Shown: positions 8,462 through 16,618, numbered from the stretch's first letter. The stretch is DNA of 64,000 bases from Bacteroidota bacterium (GCA_023394415.1 JAEXAR010000020.1:1-64000); one strand, 5' to 3'. Notes: generated by a model from the sequence alone, not told the origin. A program made the numbers and translations.

Positions 8462-9427
8462 TCAATCATTCAAATTTCGTTTTCTGTCGCGATTTTCAAT
8501 ATAATTTAAAATGGATTCTTCTGTTGTGAGCCAATTTCTGCCTTCTTTGAAAGCATCAATTTTTCCCTGTCTTGCAAGCAAACTTACATACTCAATTCCG
8601 TAAGGAACTCGGTCTTCTTTTACAATATTTGAAATCGGTTGGTATTGGTCGTAAGAATTATTTAAACTGCTCAAATAAATATCTAAACTCCTTTCCAACG
8701 CCTGAAAAATCAATAACATTAATTTTGAATAATCTTCTTGATTTGCCTTATTTAATGCATCATAATATTTTTTTCGGTCGTTCTTTAAAATAATTGCCGG
8801 TGGAAAACCTTCCTTCATCAAAAGCAAATTAAAAAGTAAGCGAACCGTTCTTCCATTCCCATCAAAAAAAGGATGAATCCAAACAAAACGATGATGAAAA
8901 ATCACCGATTTTATAATTGAATTTAAGTTTTCAGAATTCGTCCAATCAATCAATTCATCAACAAAATCCGGAACTTTCAGCGCATTTGGCGGAACGAAAT
9001 TAGCGCCCGAAATCCGAACTCCACTGGTGCGAAATCTTCCCGCAAAATCTTTTTCAATTTTTTGCAAAACCAAACTGTGAATTTCCAAAACAGCGGAAGT
9101 TTTTAAAACATAGTTTTTAGTCGCTAATTTTTCAACCAATTCAATCGCTTCCTGATGATTTACGGCTTCAAAATGCTCTCGCAAAGATTTTCCTTTTATG
9201 GTAAATCCTTCCTCAATAACCATTTTCGTTTCCTGTAAAGTGAGCGTATTTCCTTCAATGCTGTTGGAATTGTAAGTCCATTCTAAAGTAAGACTTTCTT
9301 TGATTTTTTTTAGGGCAATTTCCGGAATCGGGCGTAAATTATCCAACTGAACTTTCTTTTGTTCAATCCGTTCTAATTGCTTTTCAAAACCATCAAATTG
9401 GTAATTAAAATCTTTCCAATTTTTCAT
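8462..9427 (-). CDS. Fic family protein with N-terminal inhibitory motif and C-terminal HTH
   Basis: Fic/AMPylator-type protein of about 321 residues. The catalytic loop is HPFFDGNGRTVR (H185 to R196), a complete HxFx(D/E)GNGRxxR motif. The upstream sequence SNSIEGN (E58) matches the (S/T)xxxE(G/N) inhibitory helix of class II Fic proteins, so the enzyme should be self-inhibited. Residues about 265-308 (ISNIVKEDRVPY... GRNWLTTEESILNYI) look like an excisionase/MerR-like helix-turn-helix. Fic enzymes transfer AMP, or other nucleotides, to target proteins; the target here is unknown. I start at the ATG at 9427 because a perfect -7 box lies at 9432-9439, which would exclude an upstream TTG (9448). 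It interrupts the ligase-associated gene set. Confidence 0.9.
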   Translation of the reverse strand: MKNWKDFNYQFDGFEKQLERIEQKKVQLDNLRPIPEIALKKIKESLTLEWTYNSNSIEGNTLTLQETKMVIEEGFTIKGKSLREHFEAVNHQEAIELVEKLATKNYVLKTSAVLEIHSLVLQKIEKDFAGRFRTSGVRISGANFVPPNALKVPDFVDELIDWTNSENLNSIIKSVIFHHRFVWIHPFFDGNGRTVRLLFNLLLMKEGFPPAIILKNDRKKYYDALNKANQEDYSKLMLLIFQALERSLDIYLSSLNNSYDQYQPISNIVKEDRVPYGIEYVSLLARQGKIDAFKEGRNWLTTEESILNYIENRDRKRNLND

Positions 9428-9431
9428 TTCA

Positions 9432-9439
9432 CAAAAATA
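9432..9439 (-). promoter_or_regulatory. Candidate -7 box (TATTTTTG) directly before fic
   Basis: Perfect TAnnTTTG on the minus strand; its G lies 5 nt before the A of the fic ATG, so transcription would start at or next to the start codon (leaderless mRNA). It implies fic has its own promoter inside the ligase operon. Confidence 0.45.
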
Positions 9440-9453
9440 CGAAATCAATTTTT

Positions 9454-9491
9454 AATATCGGATAAATAATATTTTTAATTCATCCGATATT
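9454..9491. promoter_or_regulatory. 10-bp inverted repeat upstream of fic (operator or terminator)
   Basis: AATATCGGAT (9454-9463) and ATCCGATATT (9482-9491) are perfect inverted arms separated by 18 AT-rich bases. The right arm touches the ligase stop codon, and the left arm ends about 15 bp upstream of the fic -7 box. Because Fic has an HTH-like tail, this could be its operator; a weak ligase terminator is the alternative. Confidence 0.5.
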
Positions 9492-11071
9492 TATTTAATC
9501 AATTTTTTCACTTCTTCAATATCATCAATTTCATCTACATTTTTATCTTTTCGCCATCGTAAAATCCTTGGAAAACGTAGCGCAACACCAGATTTATGAC
9601 GGTTGCTGAAACCAATACCTTCAAATGCAATTTCAAAAACCAATTCCGGTTTTACGGTACGAACCGGACCAAATTTTTCTAAAGAATTTTTGGTGACAAA
9701 CTTGCTGACTTCCATAATTTCTTTGTCGGTTAATCCGGAATATGCTTTAGCAATCGTGACTAATTTATCTTCTTTTTTTACGGCAAAAGTGTAGTCGGTG
9801 TAATATCCGCTTCTTCTTCCGCTTCCTTTTTGAGCGTAGATTAAAACCGCATCAATCGTTAAAGCATCCACTTTCCATTTCCACCAATCGCCTTTTTTTC
9901 TTCCAGAATGATAAACGGAATTTTTCTGTTTCAGCATTAAACCTTCACTATTATTTTCTCGTGATTTTTCTCTAATTTCAGCAAGATTTTCAAAATTTTT
10001 CGCTTCAATAATTTCGGAAATGATAATTTTTTCGGAAGGATTTTCCTTTAATAATTGTTCTAATATTTTTCTTCTTTCTGAAAGTGGTTTTTCCCTCAAA
10101 TCTTCATTACCATATTCTAAAATATCATAAACAAAGGCTTTGATTGGAATTTCCTCCATCATTTTTTTGGAAATCGTTTTTCGGTTTAGTCGTTTTTGTA
10201 ATTCATTAAAATTCAAAACTTTATTATCCAAAACCGCTAAAATTTCGCCGTCTAAAACAAAGTTTCCTTTCCAGTTTTCAAGTTCTGAAACCAATTCCGG
10301 AAACTGTGGTGAAACCAATTCTTCACCTCTTGACCAGAGAAAAATCTCCTCATTTCTTTTGATTAATTGTCCGCGAATGCCGTCCCATTTGTATTCGGCT
10401 TGCCAATCTTCCAAATTACCCAACTCTTGAATTTCCTTTTCTAAAGGATAAGCCAAACAAAACGGATATGGTTTGGAATTGTCAGGATTGATATTAGTTC
10501 CAGCGATTAAATCTTCAAATAATTCATCTTCTACCGACCATTTTCCCATTATACTGTGCATCAACTGACTGGTATCAAGTCCAGAGTATTTTGACAATGC
10601 ATTGATTAACAATTTTTTAGAAACTCCGATTCGGAAACTTCCGCCAATTAATTTATTGAAAATAAATCGTTCGGTATAATCTAAACCGTCCCAAGATTCT
10701 AAAACATATTGTTTTTTTTCTTCGTCGGTTTTGTCCTTTAAATCAATAAGTTCTGCCATCCATTGTGACAAAGATTTTTCAATTTTTGAATTGGGTGGTG
10801 GTAAAATCAACGATAAAGTTTCGCCTAAATCTCCAACCGATGAATAACTTTCTAAAAAAAGCCATTCCGGAAGTTGCGTAATTTCCAAAGCCCAAGTTCT
10901 TAGAAACGCAGTATTAACAGGTCTTTTCGGACGTTTTCCTGTGAAAAGTGCTAAAAACCACAACTTATCATTTTCCGGTACCGTTTGCAGATAATGAACC
11001 ATCGCCTCAATTTTTGCGTTGGTTTTGTTAGTGCTTTCCAGAGATGATATGAGTTGTGCGAAGCGTTTCAT
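9491..11071 (-). CDS. ATP-dependent DNA ligase (bacterial ligase-cluster type)
   Basis: ATP-dependent DNA ligase of 526 residues. It has the N-terminal DNA-binding domain (about 1-200), the adenylation domain with nucleophile K228 in EYKWDGIRGQ (KxDG), the downstream EGLMLKQ motif, and a C-terminal OB domain ending in motif VI, RFPRILRWRKDK. It is the ligase type found in the four-gene set with an exonuclease, a DEXH helicase and a phosphoesterase (the TIGR04120 type), and is separate from the NAD-dependent replicative LigA, which is not in this window. It seals nicks with ATP; involvement in a specialised repair pathway is inferred from the conserved neighbours. The 5' gap to the exonuclease gene (386 bp) is rich in inverted repeats. 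Confidence 0.95.
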   Translation of the reverse strand: MKRFAQLISSLESTNKTNAKIEAMVHYLQTVPENDKLWFLALFTGKRPKRPVNTAFLRTWALEITQLPEWLFLESYSSVGDLGETLSLILPPPNSKIEKSLSQWMAELIDLKDKTDEEKKQYVLESWDGLDYTERFIFNKLIGGSFRIGVSKKLLINALSKYSGLDTSQLMHSIMGKWSVEDELFEDLIAGTNINPDNSKPYPFCLAYPLEKEIQELGNLEDWQAEYKWDGIRGQLIKRNEEIFLWSRGEELVSPQFPELVSELENWKGNFVLDGEILAVLDNKVLNFNELQKRLNRKTISKKMMEEIPIKAFVYDILEYGNEDLREKPLSERRKILEQLLKENPSEKIIISEIIEAKNFENLAEIREKSRENNSEGLMLKQKNSVYHSGRKKGDWWKWKVDALTIDAVLIYAQKGSGRRSGYYTDYTFAVKKEDKLVTIAKAYSGLTDKEIMEVSKFVTKNSLEKFGPVRTVKPELVFEIAFEGIGFSNRHKSGVALRFPRILRWRKDKNVDEIDDIEEVKKLIK

Positions 11072-11077
11072 AATTTG

Positions 11078-11112
11078 GATGTCAGATTACAGACATCAGA
11101 TTTCAGATTCTT
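11078..11112. repeat. Heptanucleotide array (5 units) upstream of the ligase gene
   Basis: Five 7-nt units GATGTCA, GATTACA, GACATCA, GATTTCA and GATTCTT on the plus strand. The same unit type occurs inverted at 11432-11459, so the two arrays bracket the whole exonuclease-ligase gap. Confidence 0.6.
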
Positions 11113-11192
11113 AAAGTTTAATGTTTTTATATTTTAATCTATTATGTATTTGCAAAAAAAAGTCATAAATAAATGTAAATCAAAATTTTAGA

Positions 11193-11354
11193 ATTTTGAA
11201 ACACAAAGGATATTGATTTGCATTTAATATTTGAGTAAGCAAAGTTAATTCAGTAAACTGAATTTATTAAGCGAATGCTTCAATGCGAATTTATTCGCAA
11301 TCTTTGCTCTCTAAAGTATTTCGTAAACCATTGATAATCTTTGTGTTTCAAAAT
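11193..11354. repeat. Nested inverted repeats in the exonuclease-ligase gap
   Basis: The 386-bp gap 11072-11457 has no credible ORF. ATTTTGAAACACAAAG (11193-11208) is exactly inverted at 11339-11354. Inside it are GCAAAG/CTTTGC and small hairpins AATTCAG-TAAA-CTGAATT and GCGAAT-TT-ATTCGC. With the outer heptamer arrays this makes a symmetrical, hairpin-rich block, probably a divergent relative of the GCAAAG repeats at 16619, 31291, 33499 and 39591. Confidence 0.55.
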
Positions 11355-11431
11355 TAACCCTAAATACATAACTGGTATATTTTAGTTTATAGTAGTAAAT
11401 GGAGATTTCCAAGTTCAAATTTTAAAAGTAT

Positions 11432-11459
11432 GATATCTGATGTCCGAAATCTGATATCT
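11432..11459. repeat. Heptanucleotide array (4 units) at the exonuclease stop
   Basis: Four 7-nt units GATATCT, GATGTCC, GAAATCT and GATATCT. Read along the minus-strand gene, the array begins at the TAG stop codon (11458-11460) of the exonuclease gene. Confidence 0.6.
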
Positions 11460-12471
11460 AATATATCAATTCTTTTTCTTCAATTTCTTCATCACCGAAA
11501 ATGGTTTTTACAGGTTCGGCTTGAATTCCGATTTCGTTTAAATATTTAGAAAAAACTTCGGTTTGTCCGTGCGTTACGTGAATTTTTTCGGCTTCCGTTG
11601 CTTTTACGGTTTGTAAAAGTCCGTTCCAATCAGCGTGATCGGAAACTGCAAAACCTGCATCAGCAGAACGCCAACGTCTGGAACCGCGAACCTGCATCCA
11701 ACCGGAACAAATTCCTGTGGCACGATTTGGAATTTTTCGGATTAAGTTAGAATCTAACAAAGCGGGTGGTAAAATCACAATTTCTCCGTTTAATTTTTTT
11801 AAATCTTCATTAAAGTAAACTGTTTCATAATCAGGAAGTTTAATTCCTACAGATTCAATCGCTTCGTTTAGTTTTCCGATAGAATTGTGAACGAAAATTT
11901 TTCCAAAACCTTCCACAGATTTCATAATGCGTTGTGCTTTTCCTAAAGAATAACCAATAAAAATAGAGGTTTTTCCTTGTTCTCGATTTTTCTCAACCCA
12001 AGTTTTCATTTGCTCGGAATATAGTTCGGGAGAAAGCCAGTTGTAAATTGGTAGTCCAAAAGTGCTTTCGGTAATGAATTCGTTGCATTTTACCAATTCA
12101 AATGGTGTGGAAATTCCGTCGTCTTGAACTTTATAATCGCCGGAAAAAACCGTCACAAATCCCTTGTATTCCATACGAATTTGCGCAGAACCAACAATAT
12201 GACCAGCCGGAAAAAAGGAAACTTTTACGCCATTAACGCTAATTTGCTCACCATATTTTACAGTTTGGATTTCAATATCTTCACCAATTCTATGTTTCAA
12301 AATTGGTTTTGTAAACTCGTGGCATAAGTATTTTTTCATTCCCCAACGTGCGTGATCGCCGTGACCGTGGGAAATTAAAGCCAAATCTACTGGTCTCCAA
12401 GGATCAATATAAAATTTTCCAGGAACACAATAGATACCTTTGTTAGTGAATGTTATAAAAGAATTTTTCAA
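11458..12471 (-). CDS. DNA-ligase-associated exonuclease, MBL fold
   Basis: Metallo-beta-lactamase-fold nuclease of 337 residues. The metal-binding motif SHGHGDH (H35, H37, D39, H40) is followed by AGHIVGSAQ, FSGDYK and the late His in HVTHGQTEVF. The arrangement resembles beta-CASP-like Artemis/SNM1 nucleases and matches the putative exonuclease of the DNA-ligase-associated set (the TIGR04122 type). It is the first gene of the cluster, transcribed towards the ligase. The short N-terminus KGIYCVPGKFYIDPW is typical. Activity (end trimming before ligation) is inferred from family and context. Start is the only ATG at a sensible position. Confidence 0.92.
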   Translation of the reverse strand: MKNSFITFTNKGIYCVPGKFYIDPWRPVDLALISHGHGDHARWGMKKYLCHEFTKPILKHRIGEDIEIQTVKYGEQISVNGVKVSFFPAGHIVGSAQIRMEYKGFVTVFSGDYKVQDDGISTPFELVKCNEFITESTFGLPIYNWLSPELYSEQMKTWVEKNREQGKTSIFIGYSLGKAQRIMKSVEGFGKIFVHNSIGKLNEAIESVGIKLPDYETVYFNEDLKKLNGEIVILPPALLDSNLIRKIPNRATGICSGWMQVRGSRRWRSADAGFAVSDHADWNGLLQTVKATEAEKIHVTHGQTEVFSKYLNEIGIQAEPVKTIFGDEEIEEKELIY

Positions 12472-12586
12472 TAGAAAAGAAATATTTAAGGTAAAATTAA
12501 TTTAAAATTCAATGAGAAAATGTCATTTTATAGAATTATATAACATTCTTTAAAAATGGTGTAAGCAAGAAAAATGCTTTTAAGAA

Positions 12587-12594
12587 TAGATTTG
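12587..12594 (+). promoter_or_regulatory. Candidate -7 box (TAGATTTG) of the stress trio
   Basis: Perfect TAnnTTTG ending 26 nt before the ATG at 12620. No clear -33 TTTG at 17-23 nt. The three following genes lie on one strand with gaps of 17-21 bp, so this would be the promoter of the whole unit. Confidence 0.45.
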
Positions 12595-12619
12595 TATAAG
12601 CAAATCACAAAATTAAATT

Positions 12620-13000
12620 ATGATTACCGTTTTAGCAGATACTCCTGATAATGTAGCTGCATTTCAAGCCCAAGGAGAAGTAAACAAGGAAGATTTTGAA
12701 AACCTTGTTTTTCCTCATGTGCAAGCTAAAGTAAACCAGTATGATGAACTGAATTATTTGCTTCTTTTAAATACTGATGTTGAAAACTTCACATTCGGAG
12801 CTTGGATTCAGGACGCTTTACTTGGCTTGAAAAATATTACAAAATGGAACAGAGTGGCGATTGTAACCGACCAAAAATCTGTACAAAAATTTACGGAAAT
12901 TTTCAGCGTAATGATGCCGGGCGAATTTAGATCTTTTCCAAGAGAGAATCTTTCTAAGGCTCTAAATTGGTGTGCTAACGGTAACGAAAAGGAGGACTAA
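12620..13000 (+). CDS. SpoIIAA-like (STAS-related) protein
   Basis: Soluble protein of 126 residues of the SpoIIAA-like family (STAS-like fold). Recognisable features are the central hydrophobic strand YLLLLNTDVENF, the AWIQDALLGLKN stretch and the WNRVAIVTDQKS strand before a C-terminal segment with FPRENLSKALNW. Members occur in stress contexts; no enzymatic activity is established. It is the first gene of a three-gene unit with a GSP26-like flavin-fold protein and Dps, so a general stress role is likely. I see no signal peptide or membrane segment. Confidence 0.82.
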   Translation: MITVLADTPDNVAAFQAQGEVNKEDFENLVFPHVQAKVNQYDELNYLLLLNTDVENFTFGAWIQDALLGLKNITKWNRVAIVTDQKSVQKFTEIFSVMMPGEFRSFPRENLSKALNWCANGNEKED

Positions 13001-13021
13001 CCAAATAACAAAATATTAATT

Positions 13022-13531
13022 ATGTCAACAGAAAATCTGAACAACAAAGATGCTGTAAAAAAATTAAAAGAACTTTCGGAAAGTGCCAGAATATGTATGT
13101 TTTGTACTGAACTTTCCACATTACCTAATAACGCAAGACCAATGTCGTTGCAAGAATGTGATGATGAAGGCAATTTATGGTTTATCAGTAGTAATGACAG
13201 CAACAAAAACTTTGAGATAAAAGAAGACAATCGTGTTCAGCTTTATTTTATGAATAATGGCAGCTCAGAATATCTTTCTATTTACGGAAAAGCGTTCATT
13301 TATACTGACAAGACTACTATAGAAGAAAAATGGTCGGTATTTGCAAATGCTTGGTTTGAGGAAGGAAAAGAGGATCCAAAAGTTTCCATTATACGTGTTA
13401 CACCTGATGAAACTTATTATTGGGATACAAAAGCAGGAAAATTTGTTTCGATGCTTACCTTTATTACTGCAGCGGTAACGGGAAACAAAACCGATAACAG
13501 TGATGGTGTGGAAGGCAACTTAAGTTTATAA
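13022..13531 (+). CDS. General stress protein 26-like (PNPOx/FMN-binding fold)
   Basis: Protein of 169 residues with the split-barrel pyridoxamine 5'-phosphate oxidase-like fold, subgroup general stress protein 26 (YdaG-like). Typical elements are ARICMFCTELSTLPNNARPMS, GNLWFISSNDSNKNFEIKED, YLSIYGKAFIYTD and the C-terminal Trp strand TYYWDTKAGKFVSM. Such proteins bind flavin or related cofactors; the substrate is unknown. It lies between the SpoIIAA-like and Dps genes with short gaps on both sides. The C-terminal end, about 20 residues (GNKTDNSDGVEGNLSL), is probably disordered. Confidence 0.88.
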   Translation: MSTENLNNKDAVKKLKELSESARICMFCTELSTLPNNARPMSLQECDDEGNLWFISSNDSNKNFEIKEDNRVQLYFMNNGSSEYLSIYGKAFIYTDKTTIEEKWSVFANAWFEEGKEDPKVSIIRVTPDETYYWDTKAGKFVSMLTFITAAVTGNKTDNSDGVEGNLSL

Positions 13532-13548
13532 ATAAAATATACTTTTAT

Positions 13549-14076
13549 ATGAAACCTGATTTAGGAATTACAGACAAAAATCTAAAAGCCGTTAATGAGA
13601 TTCTAAACAAAGTTTTAGCAGACGGCAATGTACTTTACATTAAATTAAGAAAATTCCATTGGAATCTTTCAGGAGATAACTTTATGGAACTTCACCTGTT
13701 GTTTGAAGCACAATATGATGCCATTGCAGATGCTATTGACGAAGTTGCAGAAAGAATTTCTACATTAGGTGGAACTGCAATTGGAACCACTTCTGAATTT
13801 GCAAAACATTCTCAACTGAAAGAAACTCCAGGAAAAGTGCCTGATAACCAAGGTATGTTGAAAGAATTGGTTTCGGACCACGAAACTATCGTAAAAGCAT
13901 TAAGAAAATTTATTGATGAATGCGATACCAAATATGAGGACGTTGGAACCGCAGACTTCTTAACTGGTCTCATTCAAGAGCACGAAAAAATGGCTTGGAA
14001 ACTGAGGAAGTTTTTCAAAGAAACTCCGGCAACTCCTGCTCCAGCGAAAAAAACCACAAAAAAAATAATAAATTAA
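13549..14076 (+). CDS. dps: Dps family ferritin-like DNA-binding protein
   Basis: Dps protein of 175 residues. The ferroxidase signature is visible: KFHWNLSGDNFMELHLLFEAQYDAIADAIDEVAERI (His and Asp/Glu ligands at about 40-75). Dps dodecamers oxidise and store iron and protect DNA from peroxide and starvation stress. The C-terminus is an Ala/Pro/Lys-rich tail (TPAPAKKTTKK) that could bind DNA, like the lysine-rich tails of other Dps proteins. It is last in the stress trio and is followed at 14093 by a strong terminator. Confidence 0.95.
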   Translation: MKPDLGITDKNLKAVNEILNKVLADGNVLYIKLRKFHWNLSGDNFMELHLLFEAQYDAIADAIDEVAERISTLGGTAIGTTSEFAKHSQLKETPGKVPDNQGMLKELVSDHETIVKALRKFIDECDTKYEDVGTADFLTGLIQEHEKMAWKLRKFFKETPATPAPAKKTTKKIIN

Positions 14077-14092
14077 ATTATAGTTTAAAAGG

Positions 14093-14119
14093 ACCGCCGC
14101 AACTTTGTTGCGGCGGTTT
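14093..14119 (+). terminator. Rho-independent terminator after dps
   Basis: Ten-bp GC-rich stem ACCGCCGCAA-CTTTG-TTGCGGCGGT followed by a short T run. It closes the stress trio. Confidence 0.85.
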
Positions 14120-14149
14120 CAGTTCTTATAATAAGAGTTATACAACGTT

Positions 14150-14683
14150 CTACTGTTTTTCACGCTGCTCCTTAAATTTGATTTTCAAAAGATGCTCCAA
14201 CTCATCAATATTATATTTTATTGTTGAGGCCGTTATTGAAATTGGGGTTCCGTAGGTTTTAAAATTAGCATTTAACAGCTGTTTTTTTAATCCGGTTGCC
14301 TTATTTATGACCTTCTGATGGTCTTTAACGGAGATGCGAATGAATTTTTCCGAAACCACACGGTGAGATTCTATATTATTGATATCTTCCCACTTAATCC
14401 GTCCAGTACTCTTAGCATTAGTATTTTCAATAATACCTTCATCATCGATCACCAATCCGGGAGTTTTATCAGATAATTTTATCAAACCATGAATGCCTGC
14501 AGCTCCAAAAAACAGAACTGATACCATACCAACTATTCTCACAATTCCGTCATTGTTAAGTAAAAACGAACTGAACATTCCGGGCGAAAGAATAAACAGG
14601 GTCCCTATTAAAACAAAAGCTAAAGAACCTATAGTAAGTAATATGATTTTTCTTTTATTTAAAGGAATTTCAATTCTATTCAT
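14150..14683 (-). CDS. Small membrane protein, STM3941-like
   Basis: Protein of 177 residues with two N-terminal transmembrane helices (about 12-33 and 46-66) and a cytoplasmic C-terminal domain. The opening IEIPLNKRKIILL followed by a Gly-rich helix and later PGLVIDDEGI resembles proteins annotated STM3941 family, whose function is unknown. The C-terminal part is charged and ends LEHLLKIKFKEQREKQ. It is convergent with the dps unit and lies downstream of the dienelactone hydrolase-like gene with a 20-bp gap, so it may be cotranscribed with that gene. Confidence 0.65.
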   Translation of the reverse strand: MNRIEIPLNKRKIILLTIGSLAFVLIGTLFILSPGMFSSFLLNNDGIVRIVGMVSVLFFGAAGIHGLIKLSDKTPGLVIDDEGIIENTNAKSTGRIKWEDINNIESHRVVSEKFIRISVKDHQKVINKATGLKKQLLNANFKTYGTPISITASTIKYNIDELEHLLKIKFKEQREKQ

Positions 14684-14703
14684 TACTAAATTATTTAACT
14701 TTT

Positions 14704-15543
14704 TTATTTAAATATTTCAGCCAGAAACTTCTTCATATCGTTCCACGATTTTTCATCAGCTTCCTTGTTGTAGGCAATTTTCATATTAAATTTTTTACCC
14801 ATTTCCGTTGATTCAGGGTTCGTGAAAGAGTGTAAAGAATTCGGATAATCAATAAACGTATAATTGATTTTCGCTGAATCCATTTCTTTTTTGAAAGCTG
14901 CAATTTCTTCTTTAGACACAAATTCGTCGTTGGCACCGTTGGCGATTAGGTATTTTACTTTATTGTTTTTCGCTCTAACGCCGGTTTTCAAATTTCCGTG
15001 GAAACTTACTACCCCCTTAAAATCGTCGGACTGTCTTCCCATATTCAGAGCCTGCGCTCCGCCGAAACAGTAACCGATAATCGCCATTTTGCTATAATCA
15101 GCTTTGTCTGCAAGAATCACCTGATGTTTGGCCGCATCGAACATTCTCCTGGCATCAATAGGAATTTCATAGAAATGGGAAGACAGTTTCTGGGCTTCTT
15201 CAGGCGTATTCACTACTTTCTGGTTGCCGTAATAATCAACACCAACTGCATAATACCCTAATTCCGCAAGCATTTTCACCCGGTTTTTGGCATAATCATT
15301 CAAGCCCCACCATTCAGGAATAACGAAAACCACGGGTAACTTTCCTTCCAAATCCGGATTGTATGCCGCGAAAGAACGGTGCATAACACCATTAATTTCG
15401 GTTTTCAGTTCTTCGGTTTTGATGTTATTTTCCTTTACAGTTTGTGAAGTTGATGTACTTTCTTTATCGGTGGTCTTATTTTCTTTGCACGAAAGTGTGA
15501 ATAGAGAAGCAGAAAGAAGGATGGTAAAAAGTGGCGTTTTCAT
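14704..15543 (-). CDS. Dienelactone hydrolase family lipoprotein
   Basis: Alpha/beta hydrolase of 279 residues, with lipobox LTLSC after the signal MKTPLFTILLSASLF. The nucleophile motif is GYCFGG, with Cys as in dienelactone hydrolases. VVFVIPEWWGLNDYAKN provides the conserved oxyanion region, VDYYG follows, and the C-terminal SLHSF supplies the catalytic His. Substrate is unknown; such exported members hydrolyse lactones or small esters. I prefer the start at 15543 because the lipoprotein signal begins there; an upstream in-frame start (15630) adds 29 residues that do not resemble a signal peptide. Confidence 0.87.
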   Translation of the reverse strand: MKTPLFTILLSASLFTLSCKENKTTDKESTSTSQTVKENNIKTEELKTEINGVMHRSFAAYNPDLEGKLPVVFVIPEWWGLNDYAKNRVKMLAELGYYAVGVDYYGNQKVVNTPEEAQKLSSHFYEIPIDARRMFDAAKHQVILADKADYSKMAIIGYCFGGAQALNMGRQSDDFKGVVSFHGNLKTGVRAKNNKVKYLIANGANDEFVSKEEIAAFKKEMDSAKINYTFIDYPNSLHSFTNPESTEMGKKFNMKIAYNKEADEKSWNDMKKFLAEIFK

Positions 15544-15641
15544 AATTTTAAATTTTTTGATTGAAGATTTAAAGATAATATTTTCAAACCAACCCTTCAA
15601 AATTTTACCAAATTTTTCCACCCCCTTCAAAGGAGGGGAAT

Positions 15642-15667
15642 AAAAAAACGCACCTAAAAGATGCGTT
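15642..15667 (-). terminator. Terminator after lipA
   Basis: On the minus strand AACGCATCT-TTT-AGGTGCGTT is a 9-bp stem with one G-U pair, followed by TTTTTTT. It lies 15 bp past the lipA stop. Confidence 0.75.
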
Positions 15668-15681
15668 AAATTTCGTTTGTT

Positions 15682-16548
15682 TTAATGAATATGCTTTTCA
15701 GCGTGGTAGGAACTTCTTACCAACGGTGAACTCTCCACGTGGCGGAATCCAAGGCTTCTGGCAAATGCACCATACTCTTCAAATTCTTCAGGCGTGATGA
15801 ATTTTTTAACCGGCAAATGTTTTTTGGTTGGCTGAAGGTATTGCCCTAATGTAATAACATCCACATTCGCATTGCGAACCTCTTCAATCGTCTGGAATAC
15901 TTCATCCTTTTCCTCGCCCAAACCAAGCATAATTCCGGTTTTGGTGCGGTTTTGTCCGGCGTCTTTCAGGTACTTCAGTACATCCAGACTTCTTTCATAT
16001 TTGGCCTGAATTCTTACTTCACGGGTCAAACGTTTCACGGTTTCCATATTGTGGGAAATTACTTCGGGAGCAACTTCTACTAAACGATCAATATGTTTAT
16101 GAATCCCCTGAAAATCCGGAATCAATGTTTCCATTGTTGTTCCCGGTGAAATTCTGCGAACTGCATTTACAGTTTCTGCCCAAAGAATGGAACCCATATC
16201 TTTTAAATCGTCACGGTCTACTGAAGTGAGAACGGCGTGTTTGATTTTCATTAATTTGATGGAGCGCGCTACTTTTTCAGGTTCATCCCAATTGACATCT
16301 AGAGGTTTTCCGGTTTTTACACCACAAAATCCACAACTTCTGGTGCAGATATTTCCCAAAATCATAAACGTTGCAGTACCTTCACCCCAACATTCACCCA
16401 TATTTGGACAGCTTCCACTTTGGCAGATGGTGTTCAGTTTATATTTATCGACCAAAGTACGGAGTTCACGGTAATTTTTTCCGGTGGGAAGTTTTACGCG
16501 AATCCATTTGGGTTTTTGGATGGTAGTATCTTGAGTTGGATTTTCCAT
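15682..16548 (-). CDS. lipA: Lipoyl synthase
   Basis: Radical SAM lipoyl synthase of 288 residues, the usual length. The auxiliary cluster motif CQSGSCPNMGEC, the radical SAM motif CTRSCGFC (CxxxCxxC) and the C-terminal RSSYHAE (RSSY serine ligand) are all present. It inserts two sulfurs into octanoyl chains of lipoyl-dependent enzymes. I choose the ATG at 16548 (MENPTQDTTIQ): the open frame extends 47 codons upstream, but that extension includes the promoter (16566-16573) and translates repeat DNA (SLRSLRL). No lipB is adjacent in the window. Confidence 0.96.
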   Translation of the reverse strand: MENPTQDTTIQKPKWIRVKLPTGKNYRELRTLVDKYKLNTICQSGSCPNMGECWGEGTATFMILGNICTRSCGFCGVKTGKPLDVNWDEPEKVARSIKLMKIKHAVLTSVDRDDLKDMGSILWAETVNAVRRISPGTTMETLIPDFQGIHKHIDRLVEVAPEVISHNMETVKRLTREVRIQAKYERSLDVLKYLKDAGQNRTKTGIMLGLGEEKDEVFQTIEEVRNANVDVITLGQYLQPTKKHLPVKKFITPEEFEEYGAFARSLGFRHVESSPLVRSSYHAEKHIH

Positions 16549-16565
16549 TTTTTGAATTGAATGTA

Positions 16566-16573
16566 CAAAAATA
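16566..16573 (-). promoter_or_regulatory. -7 box (TATTTTTG) of lipA; decides the start
   Basis: Perfect TAnnTTTG on the minus strand, 18 nt before the ATG at 16548. It falls inside the apparent N-terminal extension of lipA and so argues against the longer reading. Confidence 0.5.
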
Positions 16574-16618
16574 AGGAATATTTTTTGGTTAGGTGCTGGG
16601 ATTTGAATGCTTGATGTT

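Noticed and set aside
15619..15639. CCACCCCCTTCAAAGGAGGGG hairpin-like string upstream of the dienelactone hydrolase gene
   Set aside because: It resembles a flavobacterial REP sequence, but a single imperfect copy in the window is too little to list as a feature.
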